Shown one piece after another: positions 43,483 to 51,367 of a stretch of 64,000 bases of DNA. A program made the position numbers and the translations under genes. Within the stretch, counting starts at the first letter, position 1; each line of letters starts with the position of its first letter. Source of the DNA: Mesorhizobium loti CJ3sym (lineage in GTDB: Bacteria > Pseudomonadota > Alphaproteobacteria > Rhizobiales > Rhizobiaceae); NCBI RefSeq assembly GCF_000472785.1, contig NZ_AXAL01000022.1, positions 38,590 to 102,589 of the forward strand, in the 5' to 3' direction. Under the pieces are notes generated by a model that was not told the origin of the DNA, did no database searches, and saw only the letters and a program-made list of their open reading frames with translations.

Positions 43483-43953
43483 TCAAATCCAGCGCCGCAC
43501 CCGTTTGGCGTAGTCCCGGTATTTCTTGCCAAACTTCGCCGCCAGGATCTTTTCCTCGCCCTCGATGGCGACCTTCTGCGTGACGAAGGCGGCAATGAAG
43601 GCAAACAGGAAGAACCAGGCTATCCCCGAGACAAAGGCGACACCGATCAGCATCAGCGTCAACCCCAGATAGATTGGGTTGCGGGTGATGCCGAAAGGGC
43701 CTGAGGTGACGAGATGGTCGGGCAAGGCGGTCGGACTGAGCGTGGTCTTGGCCCGCATCATGGTGCGGATGGCGGTGACCCAGAGTGCCGCTGCGCCAAA
43801 CAGCACCACCCAGCCGGCGGCGAACAGCAGGTCGCCCAGCAGGTCGCCGATCCAGGGCAGGGGATAGAGCATGCCGAGGATGACGCTGATGGCGATTGCC
43901 GCGGCGTAGATCACCGGTGGCCACGGGATCACTCCCGGCTTCGGCTCGGTCAT
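43483..43953 (-). CDS. integral membrane methyltransferase-like protein (ICMT/PEMT fold)
   Basis: The 156-residue membrane protein has several hydrophobic helices and the isoprenylcysteine methyltransferase-like signature LVTSGPFGITRNPIYLGLTL, then EEKILAAKFGKKYRDYAKRV. That signature is the S-adenosylmethionine pocket of this family. Bacterial members methylate unknown membrane or small-molecule substrates. GGAGGGAGGG precedes the ATG at 43953. The start overlaps the preceding DUF1624 gene by four bases, so the two are coupled. Confidence 0.83.
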   Translation of the reverse strand: MTEPKPGVIPWPPVIYAAAIAISVILGMLYPLPWIGDLLGDLLFAAGWVVLFGAAALWVTAIRTMMRAKTTLSPTALPDHLVTSGPFGITRNPIYLGLTLMLIGVAFVSGIAWFFLFAFIAAFVTQKVAIEGEEKILAAKFGKKYRDYAKRVRRWI

Positions 43954-44948
43954 TGCTGCCCTCCCTCCGTCATCTTGTCCTCGGTCTGGGCCGTGCACAT
44001 GCCGGCGAGATCGGACAGATGCGCTTTCCATTCCGCAGTCTGGTCGTTGTTGTACAGCCGATCAAGAGAGGCTTCTTTTTCAAGCGTGTCGAGCATGCAG
44101 CCGCAATAGCTCGAACAGAAGGTCGCGTTGCGCGTCTGTTCGCACGACACCTGGCAGGTTTTCAGGAACTCCACCTGCGGGGTTTCGGCCGGGGCGGGCA
44201 TCACCTGCGAAAACAGCCAGACGCAGCCGAACAGTATCGGTTGGTGGATCAGGTAGAAGGCAAGGCTGTGCCGGCCGATGAAGAGCAAGGGATTGGCCCA
44301 GCGGCCGGGCGTAAGGCTCGCCAGCCGCTGCAGCAGACCCGAGGTAGAGGCAAGCTTGGCCACTGCGAGGCCGGCAAGCACCACGCCGAACCACGGGAAC
44401 AGCGGCACGTAGTCGTTGGAGCGGGGATTGATGGCGGAGAGGCCGACCCACCACAGCCAGGGATGATCGAAGGATTCCAGGCTGACATAGAAGGGCACCA
44501 CGATAATCACCGCCGCGACCAGCAAGGTGAGCAGTGCCGGCAGGCGCAGGAAGGCGACACCGAGCAGGCTTGCCAGCGCTATCTCGTGCAGGATGCCGAA
44601 GAAGATGAAACCGCCCGGCGTAACGAACCAGGTGACTGCAGATATGGCAATCGCCGCCACGGCGACCATGGCGAAGCGTTTCCAGAAGCCGGTCCAGCGG
44701 ATCTGTCTGCCGTGAGCGAGGAACAGGCTGACGCCGACCAGGAACAGGAAGGTCGAGGCGATGCAGCGCGCGTAGATCTTCCACCCGCCGAAGGCTGTCA
44801 GGCCGGGATCGGTGTAGTGAAAATTCTCCAGGTCCCAGGTGAAATGGTAGCTCGCCATGGCCAGCAGTGCGATGCCGCGCACGATGTCGATGGCGACGAT
44901 GCGCTTTGATGGCTCCGGAACGGGTGCGGTCGGCGTATGGATGGTCAT
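43950..44948 (-). CDS. DUF1624 membrane protein with cysteine-rich C-terminal tail
   Basis: The 332-residue protein has multiple membrane helices and the heparan-alpha-glucosaminide acetyltransferase-like (DUF1624) start RIVAIDIVRGIALLAMASYH, then WKIYARCIASTFLFLVG. The end of the membrane part reads IGRHSLAFYLIHQPILFG, as in related acyltransferases. The last 75 residues are unusual: a hydrophilic tail with five cysteines in CQVSCEQTRNATFCSSYCGC. That pattern could bind a metal or form disulphides. It is divergent from the MFS gene and coupled to the methyltransferase-like gene. Confidence 0.8.
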   Translation of the reverse strand: MTIHTPTAPVPEPSKRIVAIDIVRGIALLAMASYHFTWDLENFHYTDPGLTAFGGWKIYARCIASTFLFLVGVSLFLAHGRQIRWTGFWKRFAMVAVAAIAISAVTWFVTPGGFIFFGILHEIALASLLGVAFLRLPALLTLLVAAVIIVVPFYVSLESFDHPWLWWVGLSAINPRSNDYVPLFPWFGVVLAGLAVAKLASTSGLLQRLASLTPGRWANPLLFIGRHSLAFYLIHQPILFGCVWLFSQVMPAPAETPQVEFLKTCQVSCEQTRNATFCSSYCGCMLDTLEKEASLDRLYNNDQTAEWKAHLSDLAGMCTAQTEDKMTEGGQQ

Positions 44949-45167
44949 GGTCTCGCGATCTGATTCAGCCCTGCCTGAGGACTATCACGGTTGGGCGTGA
45001 CAGAAGAAGGCCGGGAACACGGCGATGCCGGCATCGAACGACGCTTTAGGCCAGAATCGGGAAGCCTTTGACCGGTTTCGCTTTTTGCCGGTTACGCGTC
45101 GGTTTCCTCTTAATCGCTGGGGAACGGCCACGGCAGATTTGACCGGTGATTCTGCTTTGGGGAAGCA

Positions 45168-46367
45168 ATGTCCACCCATGTGCGCCATCCGATCTGGCTC
45201 CCGGCCCTCAAGGCCGCGGATGCGCGTACCTTCGCCTCGCTCTACGCGGTCGAATCGTTTGCCCGGGCCACGGTGTCTAGCGTCATCCCGATCCAGGCCT
45301 ACGAAATCCTGCACAATGAGCAGATCGTCTCGATCCTCTACACCATCGTGGCGCTGCTCGGCCTGTCGGTGACCCTGTGCATGCCGATGCTGATCCGCCG
45401 CTTTGCCAGGCGTTGGGTCTATACGGCAGGCGCCTGTCTGCTCGCCATCGGCTCGCTGTTCTTTGTCACCCATACGCTTGCCGGACAATTGGCGGGAATG
45501 CTGTGCCGTGTCATGGGCGCCAGCGCGCTGTCGATCACGCTAAACCTCTACATCATGGACCACATTCGCAAGACCGACTTCATGCAGGCCGAATCGCTGC
45601 GCATGGCGTGGTCGATGTTTGCCTGGACCGGCGGACCGACGCTCGGCATCTTCCTCTACACACGCTTCGGCATCTACGCCGCGCATGGCGCGGTGGCGGT
45701 GTTCGCGCTGGCCCTGCTGGCGCTGTTCTGGACCTATCGGCTGGGCGACAACCAGTCGATCCGGCCAGGCAAGACCCGGCCAGCCAACCCGCTCGCCAAT
45801 ATCGGCCGCTTCATCGCGCAGCCAAGGCTGAGGCTCGCCTGGCTGATCGCCTTTGGCCGGTCTTGCTTCTGGTCGACCTTCTTCGTCTATGGGCCGCTGT
45901 TCATGGTCATCACCGGCGAGGGCGAACTGGCCGGCGGCCTGCTGGTCTCGGCCGGCAATGCGCTGCTGTTCATGGCGATCTTCTGGGGCAAGGCGGGAAA
46001 ACGCTTTGGCGGCCGCAAGACCATGACCTTTGCCTATTTCGCCATGTCGGCGATGCTGCTGGCGGCGGGCACGGTGGGAGCGACCGCGCCGTTGCTGACC
46101 GGCGCCTTCCTGCTTGGTGGCGCGTTCTTCACCATCGCGCTGGACGCATTGGGTTCGACCGCTTTCATGCGCTCGGTGCGCTCCTATGAGCGGGCGCAGA
46201 TGGCGGCGGTCTACCGCACCTATCTCGACTTTTCCGAACTGACGCCGCCGTTGGTCTATTCCGTCGTGCTGGCTTTCTTCGGGCTGGGCTCGGTGTTTAT
46301 CACGCTCAGCCTGCTCGCGGCGGTTTGCGGCTTCGTGACCTGGCGATACCTGCCGAAGTCGCTGTGA
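45168..46367 (+). CDS. major facilitator superfamily transporter
   Basis: The 399-residue protein has about twelve hydrophobic helices, among them IVSILYTIVALLGLSVTLCM and VYTAGACLLAIGSLFFVTHT. The half-way loop is hydrophilic. The general shape is that of an MFS exporter or sugar-type porter; no specific family signature was recognised. GGGGAAG precedes the ATG at 45168. The gene converges with the Rieske oxygenase gene, with only three bases between stop codons. Confidence 0.82.
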   Translation: MSTHVRHPIWLPALKAADARTFASLYAVESFARATVSSVIPIQAYEILHNEQIVSILYTIVALLGLSVTLCMPMLIRRFARRWVYTAGACLLAIGSLFFVTHTLAGQLAGMLCRVMGASALSITLNLYIMDHIRKTDFMQAESLRMAWSMFAWTGGPTLGIFLYTRFGIYAAHGAVAVFALALLALFWTYRLGDNQSIRPGKTRPANPLANIGRFIAQPRLRLAWLIAFGRSCFWSTFFVYGPLFMVITGEGELAGGLLVSAGNALLFMAIFWGKAGKRFGGRKTMTFAYFAMSAMLLAAGTVGATAPLLTGAFLLGGAFFTIALDALGSTAFMRSVRSYERAQMAAVYRTYLDFSELTPPLVYSVVLAFFGLGSVFITLSLLAAVCGFVTWRYLPKSL

Positions 46368-46370
46368 GGA

Positions 46371-47546
46371 TCAGGCAGAAAGTGCCGCATGCCGCTCACG
46401 CACCCAGTTGTGAAAGCGGTGCAACTCATATTCCTCGGGCATCAGGACGCCGGCTTCGTGGCGCATCGAGCGCAGGCCCCTTTGGTTGATCTCGCAGATC
46501 GCCGCATCCTCTTCCAGCACCTGCGTGCCAAAGGCGACGATGTTGTCAATGTCGGTTGATGGGTCGCTGAGCGCCTCGGGCGTGAACAGCCATTCGGCGA
46601 TAAGCTCGGTCTGTTCGGGGCCGAGCGGCATCAGTCGCACGGTCCTGACATAGTCGACATGACCGACAATGAACATCGAGGGCAGGCTGGTGGCGTAGGT
46701 CTGGCCGGCTGCACGTTCGGCTGGTGTCAGGCCCGGGAAGACCGGTCCATGCGCCTGGCCATCGCGCGACCAGGTCTCGGCCCCGGCGCGCAGGCCGCCG
46801 GAAAACTCCGGCGCGTCATTGTCGGCATGGCGCGTCCATTCGGGATCGTCGTGGCGGCTCATCAGGCCGCGACCATAGATCGGCACCAGCCGCGACAGGT
46901 CCTTGTGAACGCCCGGGCAATGCAGGCACTCGTTGAAGTTCTCCCAAAAGATCTTCCAGTTGCAGTTCATCACCTTGCGCAGCACATGGCCTGAGACCAG
47001 CGCTTCCAGCGGCCAGTTGCCGAGATTGCCGGAGGCAGGGTCGAAGGATGCCTGCGCCGAGCCTGCCGCGTCTTCCTGCAAATTGATGAAGACGAAGCCC
47101 CGCCACACCGAAAGGGCGATGCGATAAAGCGGATGGTCGGCCTTGTCGAAACCATCCGGCGGCGATTTCGACGGCACGCGCACGAGATCGCCGCGCAGCG
47201 AATAGGACCAGGCGTGGTAGGGGCACGTGATCAGCCGCGCCTTCAGCCGGCCCTCGCTCTCTTGGCAAAGCTGCGAGCCGCGGTGGCGGCAGGTGTTATG
47301 GAAGGCGCGCAGCTCGCCAGTGTCGTCGCGCAGCACGACGATGTCCTGTGTGCCTATGCGGAACCTGCGGAAAGCCAGCGGCTGGGCCAGATCGGCCTCG
47401 CGGCAGACGAGCAGCCAATTTTTGTACCAGATGGCATCAAGGTCGCGCTGATAGGCTGCCGCATCCCAATAGGCCGATGAGGGCAGCGTCGGCTCGGCCC
47501 GGGTCAGGCCGTTATAGGGATCGCGCTCGCTGGCAATGGGCTGCAT
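46371..47546 (-). CDS. Rieske non-haem iron oxygenase, alpha subunit
   Basis: The 391-residue oxygenase has a Rieske [2Fe-2S] centre at residues 86-111 (CRHRGSQLCQ, then CPYHAWSY: C86-x-H88 and C108-x2-H111). A mononuclear iron site follows in WENFNECLHCPGVHKDLSRL. The family includes aromatic hydroxylases and the glycine betaine and stachydrine demethylases of rhizobia. A dimethylglycine dehydrogenase-like gene lies at 61 kb, so a betaine-type N-demethylase is a reasonable guess, but substrate is not determined by the sequence. No ferredoxin reductase partner lies next to it. Confidence 0.85.
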   Translation of the reverse strand: MQPIASERDPYNGLTRAEPTLPSSAYWDAAAYQRDLDAIWYKNWLLVCREADLAQPLAFRRFRIGTQDIVVLRDDTGELRAFHNTCRHRGSQLCQESEGRLKARLITCPYHAWSYSLRGDLVRVPSKSPPDGFDKADHPLYRIALSVWRGFVFINLQEDAAGSAQASFDPASGNLGNWPLEALVSGHVLRKVMNCNWKIFWENFNECLHCPGVHKDLSRLVPIYGRGLMSRHDDPEWTRHADNDAPEFSGGLRAGAETWSRDGQAHGPVFPGLTPAERAAGQTYATSLPSMFIVGHVDYVRTVRLMPLGPEQTELIAEWLFTPEALSDPSTDIDNIVAFGTQVLEEDAAICEINQRGLRSMRHEAGVLMPEEYELHRFHNWVRERHAALSA

Positions 47547-47694
47547 GGCTGGCTTCCTGTGAAGAGGTCAGCCGACACCCGGCCATGACAATTGTCAATT
47601 GTCGCGCCGATGATCCCTCTGGCATGGCGCAATCGCGCTGATTGCCGGCGGAATTTGGTTTGCCGCCTGTAGTGATTTTCCCTATAGTCATACA

Positions 47695-47869
47695 GTCGTC
47701 GGTTCCGTTTTGGAGCCAAGAGGGAATGCGGTGCGGGCTGAATTGTTGCCCAATGCCGTGGCTGCCCCCGCAACTGTGTGCGGTAGTCCTCTCCATATGC
47801 CACTGAAGATTCGTCTTCGGGAAGGTGGAGAAGGGCGCTGATCCGCGAGCCAGGAGACCTGCCGACGAC
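47695..47869 (+). promoter_or_regulatory. cobalamin riboswitch
   Basis: The sequence has the conserved core of an adenosylcobalamin riboswitch. The P1 stem is GTCGTCGG (47695) with CCGACGAC (47862). The B12 box is GCCACTG (47799-47805), CCCCCGCAACTGTG lies before it, and the end motif is GCGAGCCAGGAGACCTGCC (47845). It lies directly before cbtB. A small CCCTC/GAGGG hairpin (47885-47899) falls between it and the ribosome binding site and may form part of the expression platform. Confidence 0.93.
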
Positions 47870-47913
47870 GGCAAAACTGACAGGCCCTCGGGTGGAGGGT
47901 GAAAGGACAAGAT

Positions 47914-48093
47914 ATGACTACCGCTTCCGTCTCCCTCGGCGCCTCCGTCTCCTCGCAGTCGCGCTTCATGCAGCTGGCGCTCGCCGCACTGCTCGGCACG
48001 TTCATCATCGGCTTTGTCGGCTTCTCGCACATCGATGCGGTCCACAATGCCGGTCATGACAACCGCCATTCGATGGCATTTCCCTGCCACTGA
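47914..48093 (+). CDS. cbtB: cobalt transporter subunit CbtB
   Basis: The 59-residue protein has one membrane helix (LALAALLGTFIIGFVGFSHI). Its C-terminus is rich in histidine (HIDAVHNAGHDNRHSMAFPCH), the metal-binding tail of the CbtB family. It works with CbtA in predicted cobalt uptake. AAAGGA precedes the ATG at 47914. The gene is preceded by the cobalamin riboswitch, so cobalt uptake should fall when B12 is plentiful. Confidence 0.92.
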   Translation: MTTASVSLGASVSSQSRFMQLALAALLGTFIIGFVGFSHIDAVHNAGHDNRHSMAFPCH

Positions 48094-48108
48094 CGAGGAT
48101 TTGACATC

Positions 48109-48912
48109 ATGAATCTGTTTCGCAACGTCGTGTTCATCGCGGCGATCGCCGGGCTCGTGGCCGGCGTCGTTCTCGCCTGCATGCAGGCCTTCGCAACCGA
48201 CCCTCTCATCCTCCAGGCCGAAGTTTACGAAAAGGCCGGCGCCGGCCATCAGCACGACCATGCCGCGGCACCGGCCGAGAACGCGGCTGGCACCAGTGCC
48301 GCCAGCAGCACGGCGCCCGCCGCAAACACCATGAGCATGGCGCCAGCAGCCGCGACTGCGCCCGAACATGAGGATGAGGGCTGGGAGCCTGCCGACGGCT
48401 TCGAGCGTCACGCATACAGTGCGGTTTTCAATGTCGCCACCGGCATCGGCTTTGCGCTGATCCTGGTTGCGGTTTCCGAATTCGCCGGCGGCATCGGCAA
48501 TTGGCGCCAGGGCGTGTTCTGGGGGTTGGCTGGTTTCGCCGTGTTCACGCTGGCGCCCGGTCTCGGCCTGCAGCCCGAACTGCCGGCGATGCCTGCGGCC
48601 GATCTCTTGCCGCGCCAGATCTGGTGGACGGCAACGGCAGCGGCCACAGCGATCGGTCTCGCTTTGATTGCTTTCCGCAGATCGCTGCCGCTGGTGATCC
48701 TGGCAGTGGCGTTGATCATCGCACCGCACATTGTCGGCGCGCCGCAGCCCGAAAGCTTCGAAACACCGATCCCGGAAGGCCTGCACCACCAGTTCGTGGT
48801 GGCGGTGACGGTGACCAATCTGGTGTTCTGGCTGGTGCTTGGCGCTGTCGTCGGCGTGGTGCGCGGACGGTTCACCGGCACCGCGACCAGCCTGCGCGAC
48901 AGCTTTGCCTGA
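48109..48912 (+). CDS. cbtA: cobalt transporter subunit CbtA
   Basis: The 267-residue membrane protein has the CbtA start (VVFIAAIAGLVAGVVLACMQ). A long low-complexity insert rich in alanine, histidine and methionine follows at about 40-95 (GHQHDHAAAPAENAAG). Then come five membrane helices and a late histidine-bearing loop (GLHHQFVVAVTVTNLVFWLV). It lies 15 bases after cbtB. The end overlaps the cobU start by eight bases, which ties cobalt import to the next cobalamin step. Confidence 0.92.
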   Translation: MNLFRNVVFIAAIAGLVAGVVLACMQAFATDPLILQAEVYEKAGAGHQHDHAAAPAENAAGTSAASSTAPAANTMSMAPAAATAPEHEDEGWEPADGFERHAYSAVFNVATGIGFALILVAVSEFAGGIGNWRQGVFWGLAGFAVFTLAPGLGLQPELPAMPAADLLPRQIWWTATAAATAIGLALIAFRRSLPLVILAVALIIAPHIVGAPQPESFETPIPEGLHHQFVVAVTVTNLVFWLVLGAVVGVVRGRFTGTATSLRDSFA

Positions 48913-49420
48913 TCGCAGCAAGCTGATCTTCATCATCGGCGGTGCGCGCTCCGGCAAGAGCGCGCACGCCGAAACCCTGGCGACGGCGTTGCCGTCACCA
49001 TGGACCTATATCGCCACAGCTGAAGCCTATGACGACGAGATGCGTGAGCGCATCGCGCTGCACCGCTCGCGGCGCGGCGAGGGCTGGATAACCGTCGAAG
49101 CATCGCTCGATCTTGCCGGCGCGATTGAGGCCTTGCCCGACAACCAGCCGGTGCTTGTCGACTGCCTGACGCTGTGGCTGACCAATCACATGCTGGCCGA
49201 TCACGATCTCGAGCTGGAATGCCGGCGGCTGGCGGATTTGCTGTCGCGGCCGCGCGGGCCGTGGTTCGTGGTTTCCAACGAAGTCGGGCAAGGCATTGTG
49301 CCTGACAATGCCCTGGCGCGCCGATTTCGTGATGACGCTGGGCGGCTCAACCAGCAGATCGCGGCGATTGCCGACACCGTGCTGCTGATGGTGGCGGGGC
49401 TGCCGCTCAAGGTGAAATGA
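48905..49420 (+). CDS. cobU: adenosylcobinamide kinase/adenosylcobinamide-phosphate guanylyltransferase
   Basis: The 171-residue bifunctional enzyme (CobU, also called CobP) phosphorylates adenosylcobinamide and then adds GMP in the lower ligand pathway. It has the Walker A IIGGARSGKSAHAE, YIATAEAYDDEMRERIALH(R)SRR, PVLVDCLTLWLTN and VSNEVGQGIVPDNALARRFR. No ATG fits; a TTG at 48905 inside the last codons of cbtA gives a normal N-terminus, so translation is probably coupled. It is one base before cobO. Confidence 0.92.
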   Translation: MPDRSKLIFIIGGARSGKSAHAETLATALPSPWTYIATAEAYDDEMRERIALHRSRRGEGWITVEASLDLAGAIEALPDNQPVLVDCLTLWLTNHMLADHDLELECRRLADLLSRPRGPWFVVSNEVGQGIVPDNALARRFRDDAGRLNQQIAAIADTVLLMVAGLPLKVK

Positions 49421-49421
49421 G

Positions 49422-50036
49422 ATGACCGACATCGACAATAAGGACGAAGAGCGCCACCGCGCCAAGATGGCCAAGCGCAAGGCGGTGCAGGACGCCGAAG
49501 TGGCGAGCAAGACGGTCGAGAAGGGGCTGCTGATCGTCAACACCGGCCCGGGCAAAGGCAAGACGACGGCCGCCTTCGGCCTGGCGCTCAGAATGCTCGG
49601 CTATGGCAAGCGCGTCGGTGTGGTGCAGTTCATCAAGGGCAAGTGGCACACTGGCGAGAAGGATGCGTTTGCCGCCTTTGGCGACCGCGTCGTCTGGCAT
49701 GCGATGGGCGAGGGGTTTACCTGGGAAACGCAGGATCTGAAGCGCGATATCGCGGCTGCGGAAGCTGCCTGGGCCAAGGCGCTGGAGTTGATCGCCGATC
49801 CCTCGATCAGCCTCGTCGTGCTCGACGAACTCAACATCGCGCTTCGCTACGACTATCTCGATCTCGACAAGGTCATTTCCGCGCTGAAGGCGCGGCGCGA
49901 AGGCCTGCATGTCGTCGTCACCGGCCGCAATGCCAAGCCGGCGCTGGTCGAGGCGGCCGATCTGGTTACCGAGATGGGCGTGACCAAACACCATTTTTCG
50001 GCAGGCGTGAAGGCGCAGCAGGGGATAGAGTTCTAA
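49422..50036 (+). CDS. cobO: cob(I)yrinic acid a,c-diamide adenosyltransferase
   Basis: The 204-residue enzyme of the BtuR/CobO type attaches the 5'-deoxyadenosyl group to cob(I)alamin precursors. It shows the P-loop IVNTGPGKGKTTAAFGLALR, GVVQFIKGKWHTGE and the late LVVLDELNIALRYDYLDLDK, then VVVTGRNAKPALVEAADLVT. The ATG lies one base after the cobU stop. Domain order and length match CobO of alphaproteobacteria. Confidence 0.94.
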   Translation: MTDIDNKDEERHRAKMAKRKAVQDAEVASKTVEKGLLIVNTGPGKGKTTAAFGLALRMLGYGKRVGVVQFIKGKWHTGEKDAFAAFGDRVVWHAMGEGFTWETQDLKRDIAAAEAAWAKALELIADPSISLVVLDELNIALRYDYLDLDKVISALKARREGLHVVVTGRNAKPALVEAADLVTEMGVTKHHFSAGVKAQQGIEF

Positions 50037-50062
50037 GCCCCTTGGCAAGCGGGAGCGTTGTC

Positions 50063-50377
50063 TTGGAACAAGCGGTAATCGTCTATCTTCGTCTCAATGA
50101 CGGCCAATTTGGAACGTCGGAAGAACGCGCATCCATTCTTGAGCTGGAGAATCGACTGGAGCAAGCCGTCGGGAATGCTTCGGTCGGCGAGTTTGATGGC
50201 GATGAGTTTGGCGAGGGCAAGTGCATCCTCTACATGTACGGGCCAGATGCTGAAGGACTTTTTGTTGTGATCGAACCATTGTTGAAATCGTCTCCCGTGG
50301 CTGCCGGCGGGTATGCGATCAAGAGGTTTGGCGAGGCAGCCGATCCCGGCGCGAAGGAAGTCCGTGTCACTTGGTAG
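50063..50377 (+). CDS. conserved hypothetical protein, 104 residues
   Basis: A TTG at 50063 with GGGAG eight bases upstream begins a coherent protein: VIVYLRLNDGQFGTSEER, then LENRLEQAVGNASVGEFDGD, then KCILYMYGPDAEGLFVVIEP, then AAGGYAIKRFG. No helix-turn-helix, metal site or membrane helix is seen. It looks like a small alpha/beta ferredoxin-like protein (about two beta-alpha-beta units). Function unknown. It follows cobO on the same strand, and codon use is like its neighbours, so it is probably a real gene. Confidence 0.6.
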   Translation: MEQAVIVYLRLNDGQFGTSEERASILELENRLEQAVGNASVGEFDGDEFGEGKCILYMYGPDAEGLFVVIEPLLKSSPVAAGGYAIKRFGEAADPGAKEVRVTW

Positions 50378-50395
50378 GTTGGGGTTTCGATCTAG

Positions 50396-51367
50396 TCACG
50401 CCAGAATGACGATGACCGAAACCACCCCAAACAGCGCGATCAGCAGATAATCGGCGACGCGATAAAGTTTCAGCGCCCGCCTGATGTCGCCGCTGTCGAC
50501 GTCGCGGCGGCCGCCTTCGCCCATGAAGACGTCGTCGACCACGATGCCGCCGTAGCTGCGCGGTCCGGCGAGTGCCAGCCCAAGTGCTCCGGCCATGGCC
50601 GCTTCCGGCCAGCCGGCATTGGGCGAGCGGTGCTTTTTGGCGTCGCGCCACACCGCCTGCCAGGCACTGCGAGGGTCGGCATCCCTGACCAGGAAAGCCG
50701 CCAGCACGATCAGCAGTGCGGTCAGCCTTGAAGCCGGCAGGTTGATCCAATCGTCGAAGCGCGCGGCGGCCCAGCCGAAAGCCTCGTGGCGCGGCGTGCG
50801 GTGGCCGATCATCGAATCGGCGGTGTTGGCGGCCTTGTAGGCGGCGCCACCGGCCAACCCGCCGACGCCGGTCCAGAAGGCGGGGGCGACAATCCCGTCG
50901 GAAAAATTCTCGGCCAGGCTTTCGATCGCCGCACGGCAGACGGCGGCGCGGTCGAGCGCTTCGGGATCGCGGCCGACGATTCGCGAGACGGCGACGCGGC
51001 CCATGGCGAGTCCGCCGCTGTCGAGCGAGTCCGCCACGGCCTCGACATGGTCGTAGAGGCTCTTCTGCGACAGAAGCGATGTCGCCAGAAGCGCGGCGAT
51101 GAAGAGCCCGAACGGAACGAACCAGAGCAGGACAAGCTGCACACACAGGCCAATCACCGCCGGCACCAGCACGATGACCAGCAGCGCCTGGACGCCGCGT
51201 TGGCGACGCAGCGCGTCGGGATCAGTGGCGCGGTTGAGCCTGCGATCGAGAAAGGATATCAGCCTGCCGAACCACGTTACGGGATGGCCGATGGCGCGGA
51301 ACAGCCAGTCCGGATACCCCAGGACGGATTCGACGGCCAATGACAGGAAAGCGATCAGGACTGACAT
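50396..51367 (-). CDS. cbiB: adenosylcobinamide-phosphate synthase (CbiB/CobD)
   Basis: The 323-residue membrane enzyme joins the aminopropanol-phosphate arm to adenosylcobyric acid. Typical features are the N-terminal helix with LAVESVLGYPDWLFRAIGHP, then RDPEALDRAAVCRAAIESLA, then NFSDGIVAPAFWTGVGGLAG, then YKAANTADSMIGHRTPRHEA, and a C-terminal membrane helix. In alphaproteobacteria it is often named CobD; cbiB is used here to avoid confusion with the decarboxylase CobD of enterobacteria. The ATG at 51367 overlaps the start codon of the divergent cobC gene. Confidence 0.93.
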   Translation of the reverse strand: MSVLIAFLSLAVESVLGYPDWLFRAIGHPVTWFGRLISFLDRRLNRATDPDALRRQRGVQALLVIVLVPAVIGLCVQLVLLWFVPFGLFIAALLATSLLSQKSLYDHVEAVADSLDSGGLAMGRVAVSRIVGRDPEALDRAAVCRAAIESLAENFSDGIVAPAFWTGVGGLAGGAAYKAANTADSMIGHRTPRHEAFGWAAARFDDWINLPASRLTALLIVLAAFLVRDADPRSAWQAVWRDAKKHRSPNAGWPEAAMAGALGLALAGPRSYGGIVVDDVFMGEGGRRDVDSGDIRRALKLYRVADYLLIALFGVVSVIVILA

